A stretch of DNA of 64,000 nucleotides from Anthonomus grandis grandis (lineage: Eukaryota > Arthropoda > Insecta > Coleoptera > Curculionidae). The stretch is from the NCBI RefSeq assembly GCF_022605725.1, contig NC_065564.1:1798001-1862000 (forward strand), written 5' to 3'. Below the pieces are notes generated by a model that was not told the origin of the DNA, did no database searches, and worked only from the letters and a program-made list of their open reading frames with translations. Each line of letters begins with the position of its first letter. The stretch's first letter is position 1. The position numbers were made by a program, and so were the translations under genes. Shown here in pieces: positions 1 through 13,000 of the stretch.

Positions 1-144
1 GGGTAGAATAATTAAAAAATTTTATTTTTGCACAAAATAATTTTCTGAAAAAAATTATTATTTTTTCCAAATTTAAATAAATCAAAAACTAATTAAACTA
101 GAATAGCGAAATTTATAGGAGAGCTAGCTTGGTATATTGACTAC

Positions 145-209
145 TGATCGTGAAAGTTTCGAACCATTAGGTCTCATCAGTCACAGATTATTTGCAAATT
201 AAATAGGCA
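145..209. repeat. isolated family B repeat fragment
   Basis: The stretch holds the family B core (a GAAAGTTTC block, then an AGGTCTCATCAGTCA block, then a TTATTT block) seen in hundreds of bases of tandem array further right. Here it is a single decayed copy. The rest of 1-380 is AT-rich and shows no gene I can support. Confidence 0.6.
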
Positions 210-381
210 TTATAGGCAGCTGAATTTAATTTTTTTCTTTAAAGTTTAAGCTTGAATAAAACTGAAGTTTGTTCAAAACTTTAAGGTTCAGTGAAAAAAT
301 TATAGATACAGAAAGTACAGACTTTTTTTTTTCCCTATAATTTTCATAAAAATAATTTTTTTTCAGCCAATTATTTTTTGC

Positions 382-657
382 AAAAAAACGATTTTTCATT
401 AGGCTTACCCTTAGCCCCCCACCCACCCCACACAGTTTACCAGTTAGAAATTGTTTTGAAAAATTACTGTTTTTCATATCTAATCTAATAAAAAAACACA
501 GTTTGTTTATTTAAATTTGATATAATTATATTTATGTATATTAATAAATGTTTAATACAAAAACGGTGATTTTTGCAAAGAATTTCTTACTGGTAAGTTG
601 TGTGGGGTGGGTGGGGGGGGCAAGGGTTGTTTTGATGAAAAACAGTGATTTTTCCAG
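382..657. repeat. foldback (inverted-repeat) element with C/G-rich arms, copy 1
   Basis: The left arm (about 382-475) and the right arm (about 548-657) are reverse complements of each other with a short AT-rich loop. Each arm contains a run of CCCC/ACCC blocks (about 414-431) or its complement (about 603-620), next to a block reading TTACCAGTAAGAAATT or its complement. The same sequence recurs near 37.0-37.6 kb, so it is a dispersed element. No transposase is encoded. Positions 660-1070 hold AT-rich DNA without a recognised feature. Confidence 0.75.
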
Positions 658-1071
658 AAAAATGTCATCAAATATTTTGAGGTGTAGTTTAAAAATTAAA
701 TATGGAAATCCTATGTCAATTTTTTTAAATGCCCATCTGTAAACAGAATAGTATATGATATACGTATATTCTATTATATCTTGACTATTTATGGTTGATA
801 AATAATATACCATAAAAAATCGTTGAATAAATGAGTATTTACCGATAATAATATATGATGTGTTGCCTGGGTTATTGACAATTTAAATAAATAAAAAAAG
901 ACAAAACACTCGCGCAGTATAGAAAAGTAGAAATTAGAGTGCGATGATAATAAGGTGAATGACGTATTAAAAACGCATATCGTTGCCAGTGGCGGGGTTG
1001 TGGGGTGGGGTGAGTGACTACAGCCACTTCTTCCTCAGGCTGTTCCCCCTTTTCCCCCACATCAGGTTATA

Positions 1072-4000
1072 TCATACGATGGTCCCTTGCAATTGTTCCG
1101 GCCCCTGATTCACTTGTGACGTCAACGGGGTCTCGATAAAAGAAGGGGCCGCTATGCCTATAAATAATATTAATAATTACCCAATTAAAAATGACATTTT
1201 TTAAGTGGTAGGTACCTAAAGAGGGCGTCCCGATCGATTGCAAACTCAACGTGCTCCCGTGGGGGCCCATCGGGGGCGGCGGCGCGTTCACCACCATGGC
1301 ACTGTTACTGGACATGATGGGGGGCGGGCTGTTTTCCTCCGGGGGGGTCACCTCGAGCCCGATGCTGTCGTTAAGGGCGATTTTAATCGGGTTCTGGAAT
1401 TTCGTGGAAAAGTGGGAGAGGCCGATGTCTTCGAGGCTGCTCTTGCGTCGCGGGTTGCCCACGTTCGGGAGACCTTGTCTTAGAGAGTTCGATCTGGAAG
1501 TTTGTTTTTTTCACTTCAACCCCGTTACTCACTGTGACTCACCTTCTTAATAAAATGTCATCGATGACTCTGAGTGAGTTCGATCTGCCCCTCTGGTAAG
1601 TGGCCACCGTCGGACTCTCTGGCAGAGACAGCGAGTTGGACTTGGTGGTGCACAAGGGGGGAGGGCGGGGGGCCGGTTGGTACCCGCCGCTCAGCCCCAA
1701 CCCCGAACCCCGTCTGGAAGCGGTTTGGGTCGCCAGGTTCCCCAGCTGCTGCAGCAGGTTCTGGGAGCAGAAGCTGATGTTCGATTTTCTGCGACTGTTG
1801 TGCCTCTCGAAGGTTTTTTGTGCCGAAAACGGACTGGGCCGCACTAAATATCTACGAAACGACCCCCCCCCCCCTCCTTACATCTCTCCCTTTATAAAAA
1901 AACGCACACTCACATGATATCACCCTCTTCTAACTTAAGATCACAGCTGGGATTAATGATGACGTAGGACAGACTGTTCCTCTTCTCGCTGACGTCATTA
2001 TAGTCGATCGTCGGCAAATTGAGACTCTCCATGCGGGAACGCACGAGGTTCGCGATCTCGGCCCTCTCGATCTGCTGGTTGTGGTTGTCCTTGGCCTCGT
2101 CCGCCATATTAATCGAGTACTAAAAAAGCGAAATTCTGGAAAAGGTGCCGTGAGGGTGCGGTGCTGCGATGTTGAGTTGAGTTTTTTTTTCGAGTGGTTG
2201 TTGGTAGTCGTGGTGTGCCGTCATGGGAAAACTTACCATGGAGCTGCGTCTGTTGGCACAGCCCAGGCAATTGGTTCCTTCCTTGGGCCGATAGGTCACG
2301 CCCACTCTATCCCCACCCAGGTCCTCGTCCAGCTATAGTAGTATAAATAGGCAACTATTACGTGCACTAAACTAGAGACTATTAGAGCTAAAAAAGACTT
2401 TAGTACGTCCTGCTTTCGTTAAAGTTTCCCAATTAAATATTATATATACAGAATGTCCATTTCGATAACATGTACTGGATGGCCATGCAACCTATGAAAA
2501 ACCTTACCTGTTATCACGTGATCATTGTGTCTGTGGTGGGTGGTGGTGAGGGGTGTGATATGATTGGTGCTAATAATATTGTGATACGTGTGTGTGTGTG
2601 TGTGAGACAGTCTCTATTATTACTCACGATTAATTCGTCATTTGTTTTTAGTTCTTCCTATATGGTTAATAGAAAATTATCAAGAGAGAGAGAGAGAAAG
2701 CGCGAATAATAAGCTTTTTTTTTTTTTTTGGTTGTTGTTGTACGTGTGCAATCGGCCCATACAATAATAAAGCGAAAAAAAAACAGAGAGAGAGAGAGAA
2801 TTTACTCACCGATGGCACACGCACGCAGCTCGACCAATTGGACGATGGCATACTCACGTGTGACGTGTCGGTCAAGGTCGTGTCTTGGGTGCGGTAGATC
2901 CCGATGGGGATCTCGCAGGTGGTACTGCACAGTTTCTGATAGAGTCTACCGTATGTCCGGATCCACATGTCCTCCTTTCCTATACGCATCTGAAAATTGA
3001 ATTTTTTCTGAAAGAACGGTCGCGTTTCAATTGTTTTATTTGACGTTTCTTGGTTCATTAGGATCTGCTGAATCTTTTGGTACCATTGGGAAAGTTGTAG
3101 GTTTAATGGGTGATGAGATATGACCCTTCAAAGTTAGGATTTTCTGAACAAAATCGAGCAGTGGGTGGTAGGGTGGTGCTCGGGGTTGTTGACCGAAATT
3201 TGTCAACTTTGGAATTTTTTCCTGGGAAAACTATTGATTTTCAAATTAATTTTCCAACGTTTCCAGAATATTTGAGATTTTCTAAATAATTTGGTACCAC
3301 TGGGAAAGCTGTATAATCAGTAGGTTCTAAGATATAGGTCTTCAAAGTTGTAGATCGAGATGTGGATGCTCAGGGTTGTTGACCGAAATTGGTTCACTTT
3401 GGAATTTTTTCCTGGAAAAATTATTGATTTTCAAATTATTTTTCCAGCATTTCCAGAATATTTGAGATCTTCTGATTAGTTTGGTACCACTGGAAAGGTT
3501 GTATAATGAACAGGTTCTGAGATATGGGCTTTCAAATTTGTGAGTTAATAATGATTTTCTGGACAAAATGGAGCAGTGATTGTTCAACTTTGAATTTTTT
3601 TCCTGGAAAAACGATTGACTTTTAAATTATTTTTCCAACGTTTCCAGAATATTTAAAACTTTCTGAATAATTTGGTACCACTGGGAAAGCTGTACAACCA
3701 ATGGGTTCTCAGATATAGGTCTTCAAAGTTGTAGATCGAGATGTGGGTGTCCAGGGGTGTTGACCGAAATTGGTCAACTTTGGAATTTTTTCTTGAGAAA
3801 ACTATTCAGTTTCTAAATATTTTTCCAACGTTTCCAGAATGTTTGAGACCTTCTGAATAATTTGGTACCACTGGGCAAGCTGTACAATCAATGGGTTCTG
3901 AGTTATGAGCCTTCAAACTTGTAATTCAAAAATGATTTTCTGTAAAAAATTAAGCAGTAAATGGTCAACTTTGGAATTTTTTCCTGGGAAAACTATTAAT

Positions 4001-7000
4001 TTTCAAATTAATTTTCCAACGTTTCCAGAATATTTGAGACCTTGTGAATAATTTGGTACCACTGGTAAATTTCTACAGCCAATAGGTTCTGAGATATAGC
4101 TCTTCAAAGTTGTGGATAGAAAAGTAGGTGGTAGGGTGGTGCTCGGAGTTATTGACTGAAATATGTCAACTTTGGAATTTTTTCCTGGAAAAACTAATAA
4201 TTTTTAACATAATTTTTCAACGTTTCCAGAATATTTGAGACCTTCTGAATAATTTGGTACCACTGGTAAATTTCTACAGCCAATAAGTTCTGAGATATGG
4301 ATCTTCAAAGTCATAAATCGAGCAGTGGGTGGTAGGGTGGTGCTCGGGATTGTTGACCGAAATTTGTCAACTTTGGAATTTTTTCCTAGGAAAACAATTA
4401 ATTTTCAAATTAATTTTCCAACGTTTCCAGAATATTTGAGACCTTCTGAATAATTTGGTACCACTGGGAAAGCTGTATAATCAACAAGTTCTGAGATATA
4501 GCTCTTCAAAGTTGTGGATCGAAATGTGGCTGCCCAAAGTTATTGACCGAAATTGGTTAACTTTTTTCCTGAAAAATTAATTTTCCAACGTTTTCAGAAT
4601 ATTTGAGACCTTTTGAATAATTTGGTACCACTGGGAAAGCTGTAGAACCAATAGGTTCTAAGATATAGGTCTTCAAAGTTGTGGATCAAGATGTGGATGC
4701 TCAGGGCTGTTGATCGAAATTTGTCAACTTTGGAATTTTTTCCTGGGAAAACTATCGACTTTAAAATTATCTTTTCAGCATTTCCAGATTATTTGAGACC
4801 TTCTGAATAGTTTGGTACCACTGAAAAGGTTGTATAATGAACAGGTTCTGAGATATGGGCCTTCAAATTTGTGAGTCAATAATGATTTTCTGGACAAAAT
4901 GAAGCAATGATTGTTCAACTTTGTATTTTTTTCCTGGAAAAACTATTAACTTTTAAATTATTTTTCCAGCATTTCCAGATTATTTGAGACCTTCTGAATA
5001 GTTTGGTACCACTGGAAAGGTTGTATAATTAACAGGCTCTGAGATATGAGCCTTCAAATTTGTGAGTCAATAATGATTTTCTGGACAAAATGGAGCAGTG
5101 ATTGTTCAACTTTGAATTTTTTTCCTGGAAAAACGATTGACTTTCAAATTATTTTTCCAACGTTTCCAGAATATTTGAGACCTTCTGAATAATTTGGTAC
5201 CACTGGGAAAGCTGTACAACCAATGGGTTCTGAGATATAGCTCTTTAAAGTTGTAGATAGAGAAGTGGGTGGTAGGGTGGTGCTCGGGGTTGTTGACTGA
5301 AATATGTCAACTTTGGAATTTTTTTCTGGAAAAATTATTGATTTTCAAATTATTTTTCTAGCATTTCCAGAATATTTGAGATCTTCTGATTAGTTTGGTA
5401 CCACTGGAAAGGTTGTATAATTAACAGGTTCTGAGTTATGAGCCTTCAAACTTGTAATTCAAAAATGATTTTCTGGATAAATTGAGCAGTAAATGGTCAA
5501 CTTTGGAATTTTTTCCTGAGAAAACTATTCAGTTTCTAAATTAATTTTCCAACGTTTCCAGAATATTTGAGACCTTCTGAATAATTTGGTACCACTGGGA
5601 AAGCTGTACAATCAATAGGTTCTGAGATATAGCTCTTCAAAGTTGTGGATAGAGAAGTGGGTGGTAGGGTGGTGCTCGGAGTTATTGACCGAAATTTGTC
5701 AACTTTGGAATTTTTTCCTGGAAAAACTATTAATTTTCAAATTAATTTTCCAACGTTTCCAGAATATTTGAAAATTTCTGAATAATTTGGTACCACTGGG
5801 AAAGCTGTACAACCAATGAGTTCTGAGATATAGCTCTTCAAAGTTGTGGATAGAGAAGTGGGTGGTAGGGTGGTGCTCGGGGTTGTTGACCGAAATTTGT
5901 CAACTTTGGAATTTTTTCCTGGGAAAACTAATAATTTTCAAATTAATTTTCCAACGTTTCCAGAATATTTGAAACTTTCTGAATAATTTGGTACCACTGG
6001 GAAAGCTGTATAATGAACAGGTGTTGAGATATAGGTCTTCAAAGTTGTGGATCGAAATGTGGCTGCCCAAAGTTGTTGACCGAAATTGGTTAACTTTGAC
6101 ATTTTTTCCTGGAAAAATTATTGATTTTCAAATTATTTTTCCAGCATTTTCAGAATATTTGAGACCTTCTGATTAGTTTGGTACCACTGGAAAGGTTGTA
6201 TAATTAACAGGTTCTGAGTTATGAGTCTTCAAACTTGTAATTCAAAAATGATTTTCTGGATAAATTGAGCAGTAAATGGTCAACTTTGGAATTTTTTTCT
6301 GAGAAAACTTTTCAGTTTCTAAATATTTTTCCAACGTTTCCAGAATATTTGAGACCTTCTGAATAATTTGGTACCACTGGGAAAGCTGTATAATGAACAG
6401 GTTTTGAGATATAGGTCTTCAAAGTTGTTGACCGAAATTGGTTAACTTTGAAATTTTTTCCTGGAAAAATTATTGATTTTCAAATTATTTTTCCAGCATT
6501 TCCAGATTATTTGAGACCTTCTGATTAGTTTGGTACCACTGGAAAGGTTGTATAATGAACAGGTTCTAAGTTATGAGCCTTCAGACTTGTTATTTAAAAA
6601 TTATTTTCTGGAAAAATTGAGCACTAAATAGTCATATTTGGAATTTTTTTTTGGAAAAACTATCGACTTTAAAATTATTTTTCCAGCATTTCCAGAATAT
6701 TTGAGATCTTCTGAATAGTTTGGTACCACTGGAAAGGTTGTATAATGAACAGGCTCTGAGATATGGGCCTTCAAATTTGTGAGTCAATAATGATTTTCTG
6801 GACAAAATGGAGCAGTGATTGTTCAACTTTGAAATTTTTTCCTGGAAAAACTATTCATTTCTAAATTAATTTTCCAACGTTTCCAGAATATTTGAGACCT
6901 TCTGAATAATTTGGTACCACTGGGAAAGCTGTACAACCAATAGATTCTGAGATATAGCTCTTCAAAGTTGTGGATAGCAAAGTGGGTGGCTCGAAGTTGT

Positions 7001-10000
7001 TGACTGAAATTTGTCAACTTTGGAATTTTTTCCTGGAAAAACTAATAATTTTTAACATAATTTTCCAACGTTTCCAGATTATTTGGGATCTTCTGAATAA
7101 TTTGGTACTATTGGGAAGACAGTACAACCAATAGGTACTGAGATATAGCCGTTCAAAATCGTGGGTGATAGGGTTGTGCTCGAGGTTATTGGTCAACTTT
7201 GAAATTTTTTCCCGCGAAAACCATTGATTTTCAAATTATTTCTCTAACATTTCTATAATAATTGGAACCTTCTGAATCGTTTGGTACCACTGGCAAACTC
7301 GTACCACCAACATTTTCCGATTTACGGCTCTTTAAACTTACGTAGTCACTTTTTTAAACTTAACCCTTACGGAAGTTAAAAATCCTGATCCAGGCGCCTG
7401 GTCCACCCCCAGGAGCAACCTCACGAAAGTGATGACGTAATCCTTGACGAACGCTTGGTACAACAGGGTGTCCAACATGCTCGCGCTAAAAACACTTCCG
7501 GCCGCGAACGGAAGCCGGAACATGTAAGAGATGTGAGATCCTCGTTCTTTCTCTCTCTGAAAAATTAAATTATAAAAAAAAAAAGGATGGAAAACTGTAG
7601 GCACAGTAGTAGTACCTTCTCCATCTTGGACAGGTGCAGGGCGTATTTGTCATGCGCCCGGAATTGCATGAACCTCATATTCGAGGACTGGGACAACTCG
7701 GTGATGCTCTTGATGCTCGGGAAGAACCTGGAAGAATATTCCGGGATTAATTTAATTAAATTAAAAAAAACCTCCTTCTGTTTATTTACTTGAACATAGT
7801 CTGGACTGCCACGATCGTATTACAGTCCGCTAAAGAATCCTCCTCGGCTGAATTCGACAATTCTTTATTAACCACCACCACGTTTTCCGCCAAAGTGATT
7901 CCGGCCCTCAGCAGATCGTCGAGACTATTGACAGAAAAAAAAAACAAATGAAAGTCCCGGAAACTGTATAAAAAAAAACAATTACCAATCGATCGAGCCC
8001 AACATCCAATAAATCAATGGAAAATAAGAGATGGAGTCTAGGAAGGCGATGTCGGGTCGTCTCTCCAGCAGTAAAATAATCGGGTTCAAGGAGGTCTTGG
8101 GACGAAAATGGGCCCTCAGGGGGATCACGAAGTTGTAGATCCCGTTCGAGGCGAAATCGGCCGCCAGGATGATCGTCTTGTTCTGCCACTGGTACTCCCG
8201 GGCGTTCCTACAACATTAAACATCCAGGGTGGTACTAATAAAAAGAGAAACAAAAGACTCACCGATAGTTGCAATGCTCGCACACCTGCGCCAACTGAAG
8301 ACAACAGAGGGGTTTCTTCTCTTTTAACAAGTAGCACAGGGTGGGACTGACCCCAATGTACGGGGACACCGGGGGGAATCCTTTCACGATGCTACAACCA
8401 GTTGGAATATTCAAGGGGGAGGGTCTTTTTTTTGTCAAATTTTGGGTGTGGTGGTGTTACATGCAAGTTTATTAGAAGAATCTCGGGAGAAGAAGGACGG
8501 ACTTACCGGACGCATTCGTCATGCCATGCAGGTCGATCGGTGGAGTCCAACGAGTCACCGTCGGACAGACTAGACCTGGAGGAATATAGTTGTGCCAGGG
8601 TTGGACTTTTTTTGATAGAGGAAATCGCCCTGATAGCACTGATCTTTGACAGAAGTTCTACCAATGTTTCCAACGTTTTATTTTTGTTTTAAATAGTAGA
8701 AACTTTAGGCAATCGTACTGACTATTTGTACTGAAAGTTTCAGCCTCTTAGGCCTCCTCAATCAGAAGTTATTAAATATTGAGGATTCAAATTGATGCAT
8801 AATTTAATTGGACATGACTCTCATTTATTTATTTTTTAAATTAAAAAGTACTTTAGCTAGAAACTTAAAAATTGCTGGATGTGTGCCCCTAGGTACCGAC
8901 CATTTATCCTGAAAGTTTCATTGTTTTGGACCTTTTCAGTCAAAAGTTATTTAAAGTTAAGCATCGAAAAGATGCATAATTTAATTGGAGATGACTCTCA
9001 CTTATTTATTTTTTTAATTAAAAAGTACCTTAGCTACAAAGCTCAAATTTTCGGGAAGGATGCTCTAATGTACTGACCACTTGTCCTGAAAGTTTCATCC
9101 TTTTAGGCCTCCTCAATCAAAAGTTATTAAATATTGAGTATTCAAATTGATGCATAATTTAATTGGACATGACTGGTTTTTATTTATTTTTTAAATTAAA
9201 AAGTACTTTAGCTAGAAATTTAAAAATTGCTGGATGTGTGCCCCTAGGTACCGACCATTTATCCTCAAAGTTTCATTCTTTTAGACCTCTTCAGTTAAAA
9301 GTTATTTAGAGTTAAGCATCGAAAAGGTGCATAATTTAATCGGAGATGACTCGCACTTATTTATTTTGCTAATTAAAAAGTACTTTAGCTACAAAGGTGA
9401 AATTTTCGGGAGGGGTACTTTTAAGTACTGCCCATTGGCCCTGAAAGTTTCATCTTTCTAGGCCTCCTCAGTCAAAAGTTATTTGAGTTAAAACACCCAA
9501 TTTAATAATGAATATTATTAAATTAAATAATGCATAGGAACTGGTGACAGTGGTAGAACCTTGACATTCCTTGAATGTTCGCAGAATATTATTAGAACAT
9601 AAATTAGTTTGTTTTCAATGTATCGTGCTATCAGGGTCATAATAAGAAGATTACATGCGATAGTGGTGCCGTATACTAAATGCAATGGGAAGTTCTGAGG
9701 TGCTTCTATAGAACGTCATGCCATGAGATGAGCTCGATCTCACTTACGCAATTTTCTCACTAGGGGAGCGCCACGGGACGTCGTCCTCTAACTCGTCCTC
9801 ACTCTCATCCCCCTCTTCCGGTTCCGTGTCCTGGTGGCAAATGTTTAGGCTACTTCCGGTAAACATATCCGGCACCTAAAATTCCCCATTAAAATCGATC
9901 TCTAATGTCCAGAAGGAAATTGATGCTCACTGGTAATATGCTCGGTCTCCGGGAGTTTCTTCTTTGGTTCAACATTTCCGGGCATAAGAAGTTGGGGTTT

Positions 10001-13000
10001 TCCGTCCGGGGGATGTCCAAATGGTTCCCGGTGATCGATATATCGATGGATATTGACCCGGTGGACTCTTTGAGGCACTGTTTGGAGTCACTCAGGGGAG
10101 CTCCGCCTATAAAATCATCCTCTGAACTAAACCATATTGGGTGCAAAGGGGGTACATTCAAAGACATAAAAGCCCTACAAAGCGGCATGCATCAAACACT
10201 CACTGACACAAGTGGGCACTTGCAGTATAAGCTGAGGGGGTGCGGTACCATCAGTGAAGTTTAGGCCTCCTCCCGCGGTGGTTTTGGGTTCTTCTTTTGT
10301 TCCTGTTGTTCCTCCTCCCAGGCCCGTAGTCGTGGCTTTCGAAGGGTCTTTGCTGGCGACACTAAACGAGGAGTTTTCCTCCTTGGTGATGCTCATGTAG
10401 TAGCAGGTGTCGCTTTTCTTCATTATGTGTCTGGGTCCGGGGTTGAGGAGGATGGTGTCCTCGTAGAACTCCGGCAGTTCCGAGGGACGCACCCCGATCA
10501 GGGCCACCCCGTATTTTCGATGTGAGTGGAAACTCGCGTAGGTGAAACTCTTGCCTTCGTACTCGCCGAAGAAACGACTGTCTCCGAGCACTATGTGGTA
10601 GATTTCGTTGCCCGAGCATCTGCCGTACAGCCGATGCCATTCTTCTTGCGATTGTTGTCCTTCTCTAAGGAGTTTTTGGGGAAATTAAGCATCTAATTAG
10701 TGCATAATTTAATTGGATATGATTGTCATTCGTTTATTTTTTTAATGAAAAAGTACTCTAGCTAGAAAATTCATTTTTTTTTTGAAAAGATGCTCTGAGG
10801 TACTGCCAATTTATTCTGAAAGTTTCAGCCTTTTAGGTCTCATCAGTAAAAAGTTATTTAAAATTTAAACATTGCCTTTATGCATAATTTAATTGGGCAA
10901 GAGTGTCATGTATTTATTTTTTTTTATAAAAAAGTACTTTAAGTAGAAAATTGAAATTTTCTCAAAAGATGCTCTAAGGTACTGCCAATTTGTCCTGAAA
11001 GTTTCAGCCTTTTAGGTCTCATCAGTAAAAAGTTATTTAAAATTTAAACATTGCCTTGATGCATAATTTAAATTGGGCAAAAGTGTCATTTATTTATTTT
11101 TTTTATAAAAAAGTACTTTAGCTAGAAAATTGAAATTTTCTGGAAAGATGCTCTAAGGTACTGCCAATTTGTCCTGAAAGTTTCAGCCTTTTAGGTCTCA
11201 TCAATAAAAAGTTACTTGAAAATTAAACATTGCCTTGATGCATAATTTAATTGGGCAAGAGTGTCATGTATTTATTTTTTTTAATAAAAAAGTACTTTAA
11301 GTAGAAAATTGAAATTTTCTCAAAAGATGGTCAAAAGTACTGCCAATTTATCCTGAAAGTTTCAGCCTTTTAGGTCTCATCAATAAAAAGTTACTTGAAA
11401 ATTAAACATTGCCTTGATGCATAATTTAATTGGGCAAGAGTGTCATGTATTTATTTTTTTTAATAAAAAAGTACTTTAAGTAGAAAATTGAAATTTTCTC
11501 AAAAGATGGTCAAAAGTACTGCCAATTTATCCTGAAAGTTTCAGCCTTTTAGGTCTCATCAGTAAAAAGTTATTTAAAATTTAAACATTGCCTTTATGCA
11601 TAATTTAATTGGGCAAGAGTGTCATGTATTTATTTTTTTTTATAAAAAAGTACTTTAAGTAGAAAATTGAAATTTTCTCAAAAGATGCTCTAAGGTACTG
11701 CCAATTTGTCCTGAAAGTTTCAGCCTTTTAGGTCTCATCAGTAAAAAGTTATTTAAAATTTAAACATTGCCTTGATGCATAATTTAAATTGGGCAAAAGT
11801 GTCATTTATTTATTTTTTTTATAAAAAAGTACTTTAGCTAGAAAATTGAAATTTTCTGGAAAGATGCTCTAAGGTACTGCCAATTTGTCCTGAAAGTTTC
11901 AGCCTTTTAGGTCTCATCAATAAAAAGTTACTTGAAAATTAAACATTGCCTTGATGCATAATTTAATTGGGCAAGAGTGTCATGTATTTATTTTTTTTAA
12001 TAAAAAAGTACTTTAAGTAGAAAATTGAAATTTTCTCAAAAGATGGTCAAAAGTACTGCCAATTTATCCTGAAAGTTTCAGCCTTTTAGGTCTCATCAAT
12101 AAAAAGTTATTTAAAATTTAAATATTGCCTTGGATCAATGTTTAAGTGTCATTTATTTATTTTTTTAATAAAAAAGTACTTTAGTTAGAAAATTGAAATT
12201 TTCTGAAGAGATGCTCTAAGGTACGGCCAATTTATTCTGAAAGTTTCAGCCTTTTAGGTCTCATCAGTAAAAAGTTACTTAAAATTTAAACATAGCCTTG
12301 ATGCATAATTTAAATTGGGGATGAGTGTAATTTATTTATTTTTTTAATTAAAAAGTACTTTAGCTAGAATATTGAAATTTTCTGAAAAGATGCTCTAAGG
12401 TACTGCCAATTTGTCCTGAAAGTTTCAGCCTTTTAGGTCTCATCAATAAAAAGTTATTTAAAATTTAAATATTGCCTTGGGTCAATGTTTAAGTGTCATT
12501 TATTTATTTTTTCAATTAAAAAGTACTTTAGCTAGAAAATTGAAATTTTTTGAAAAAATGCTCTAAGGTACTGCCAATTTATCCTGAAAGTTTCAGCCTT
12601 TTAGGTCTCATCAATAAAATGTTATTTAAAATTTAAATATTGCCTTGGATCAATGTTTATGTGTCATTTATTTATTTTTTCAATTAAAAAGTACTTTAGC
12701 TAGAAAATTGAAATTTTTTGAAAAAATGCTCTAAGGTACTGCCTATTTATTTTGAAAGTTTCAGCCTTTTAGGTCTCATCAATAAAAAGTTATTTAAAAT
12801 TTAAATATTGCCTTGGATCAATGTTTAAGTGTCATTTATTTATTTTTTTAATTAAAAAGTACTTTAGCTAGAATATTAAAATTTTCTGAAAAGATGCTCT
12901 AAGGTACTGTCAATTTATCCTGAAAGTTTCAGCCTTTTAGGTCACATCAATGAACAGTTATTTAAAATTTAAACATTGCCTTGATGCATATTTTAATTTG

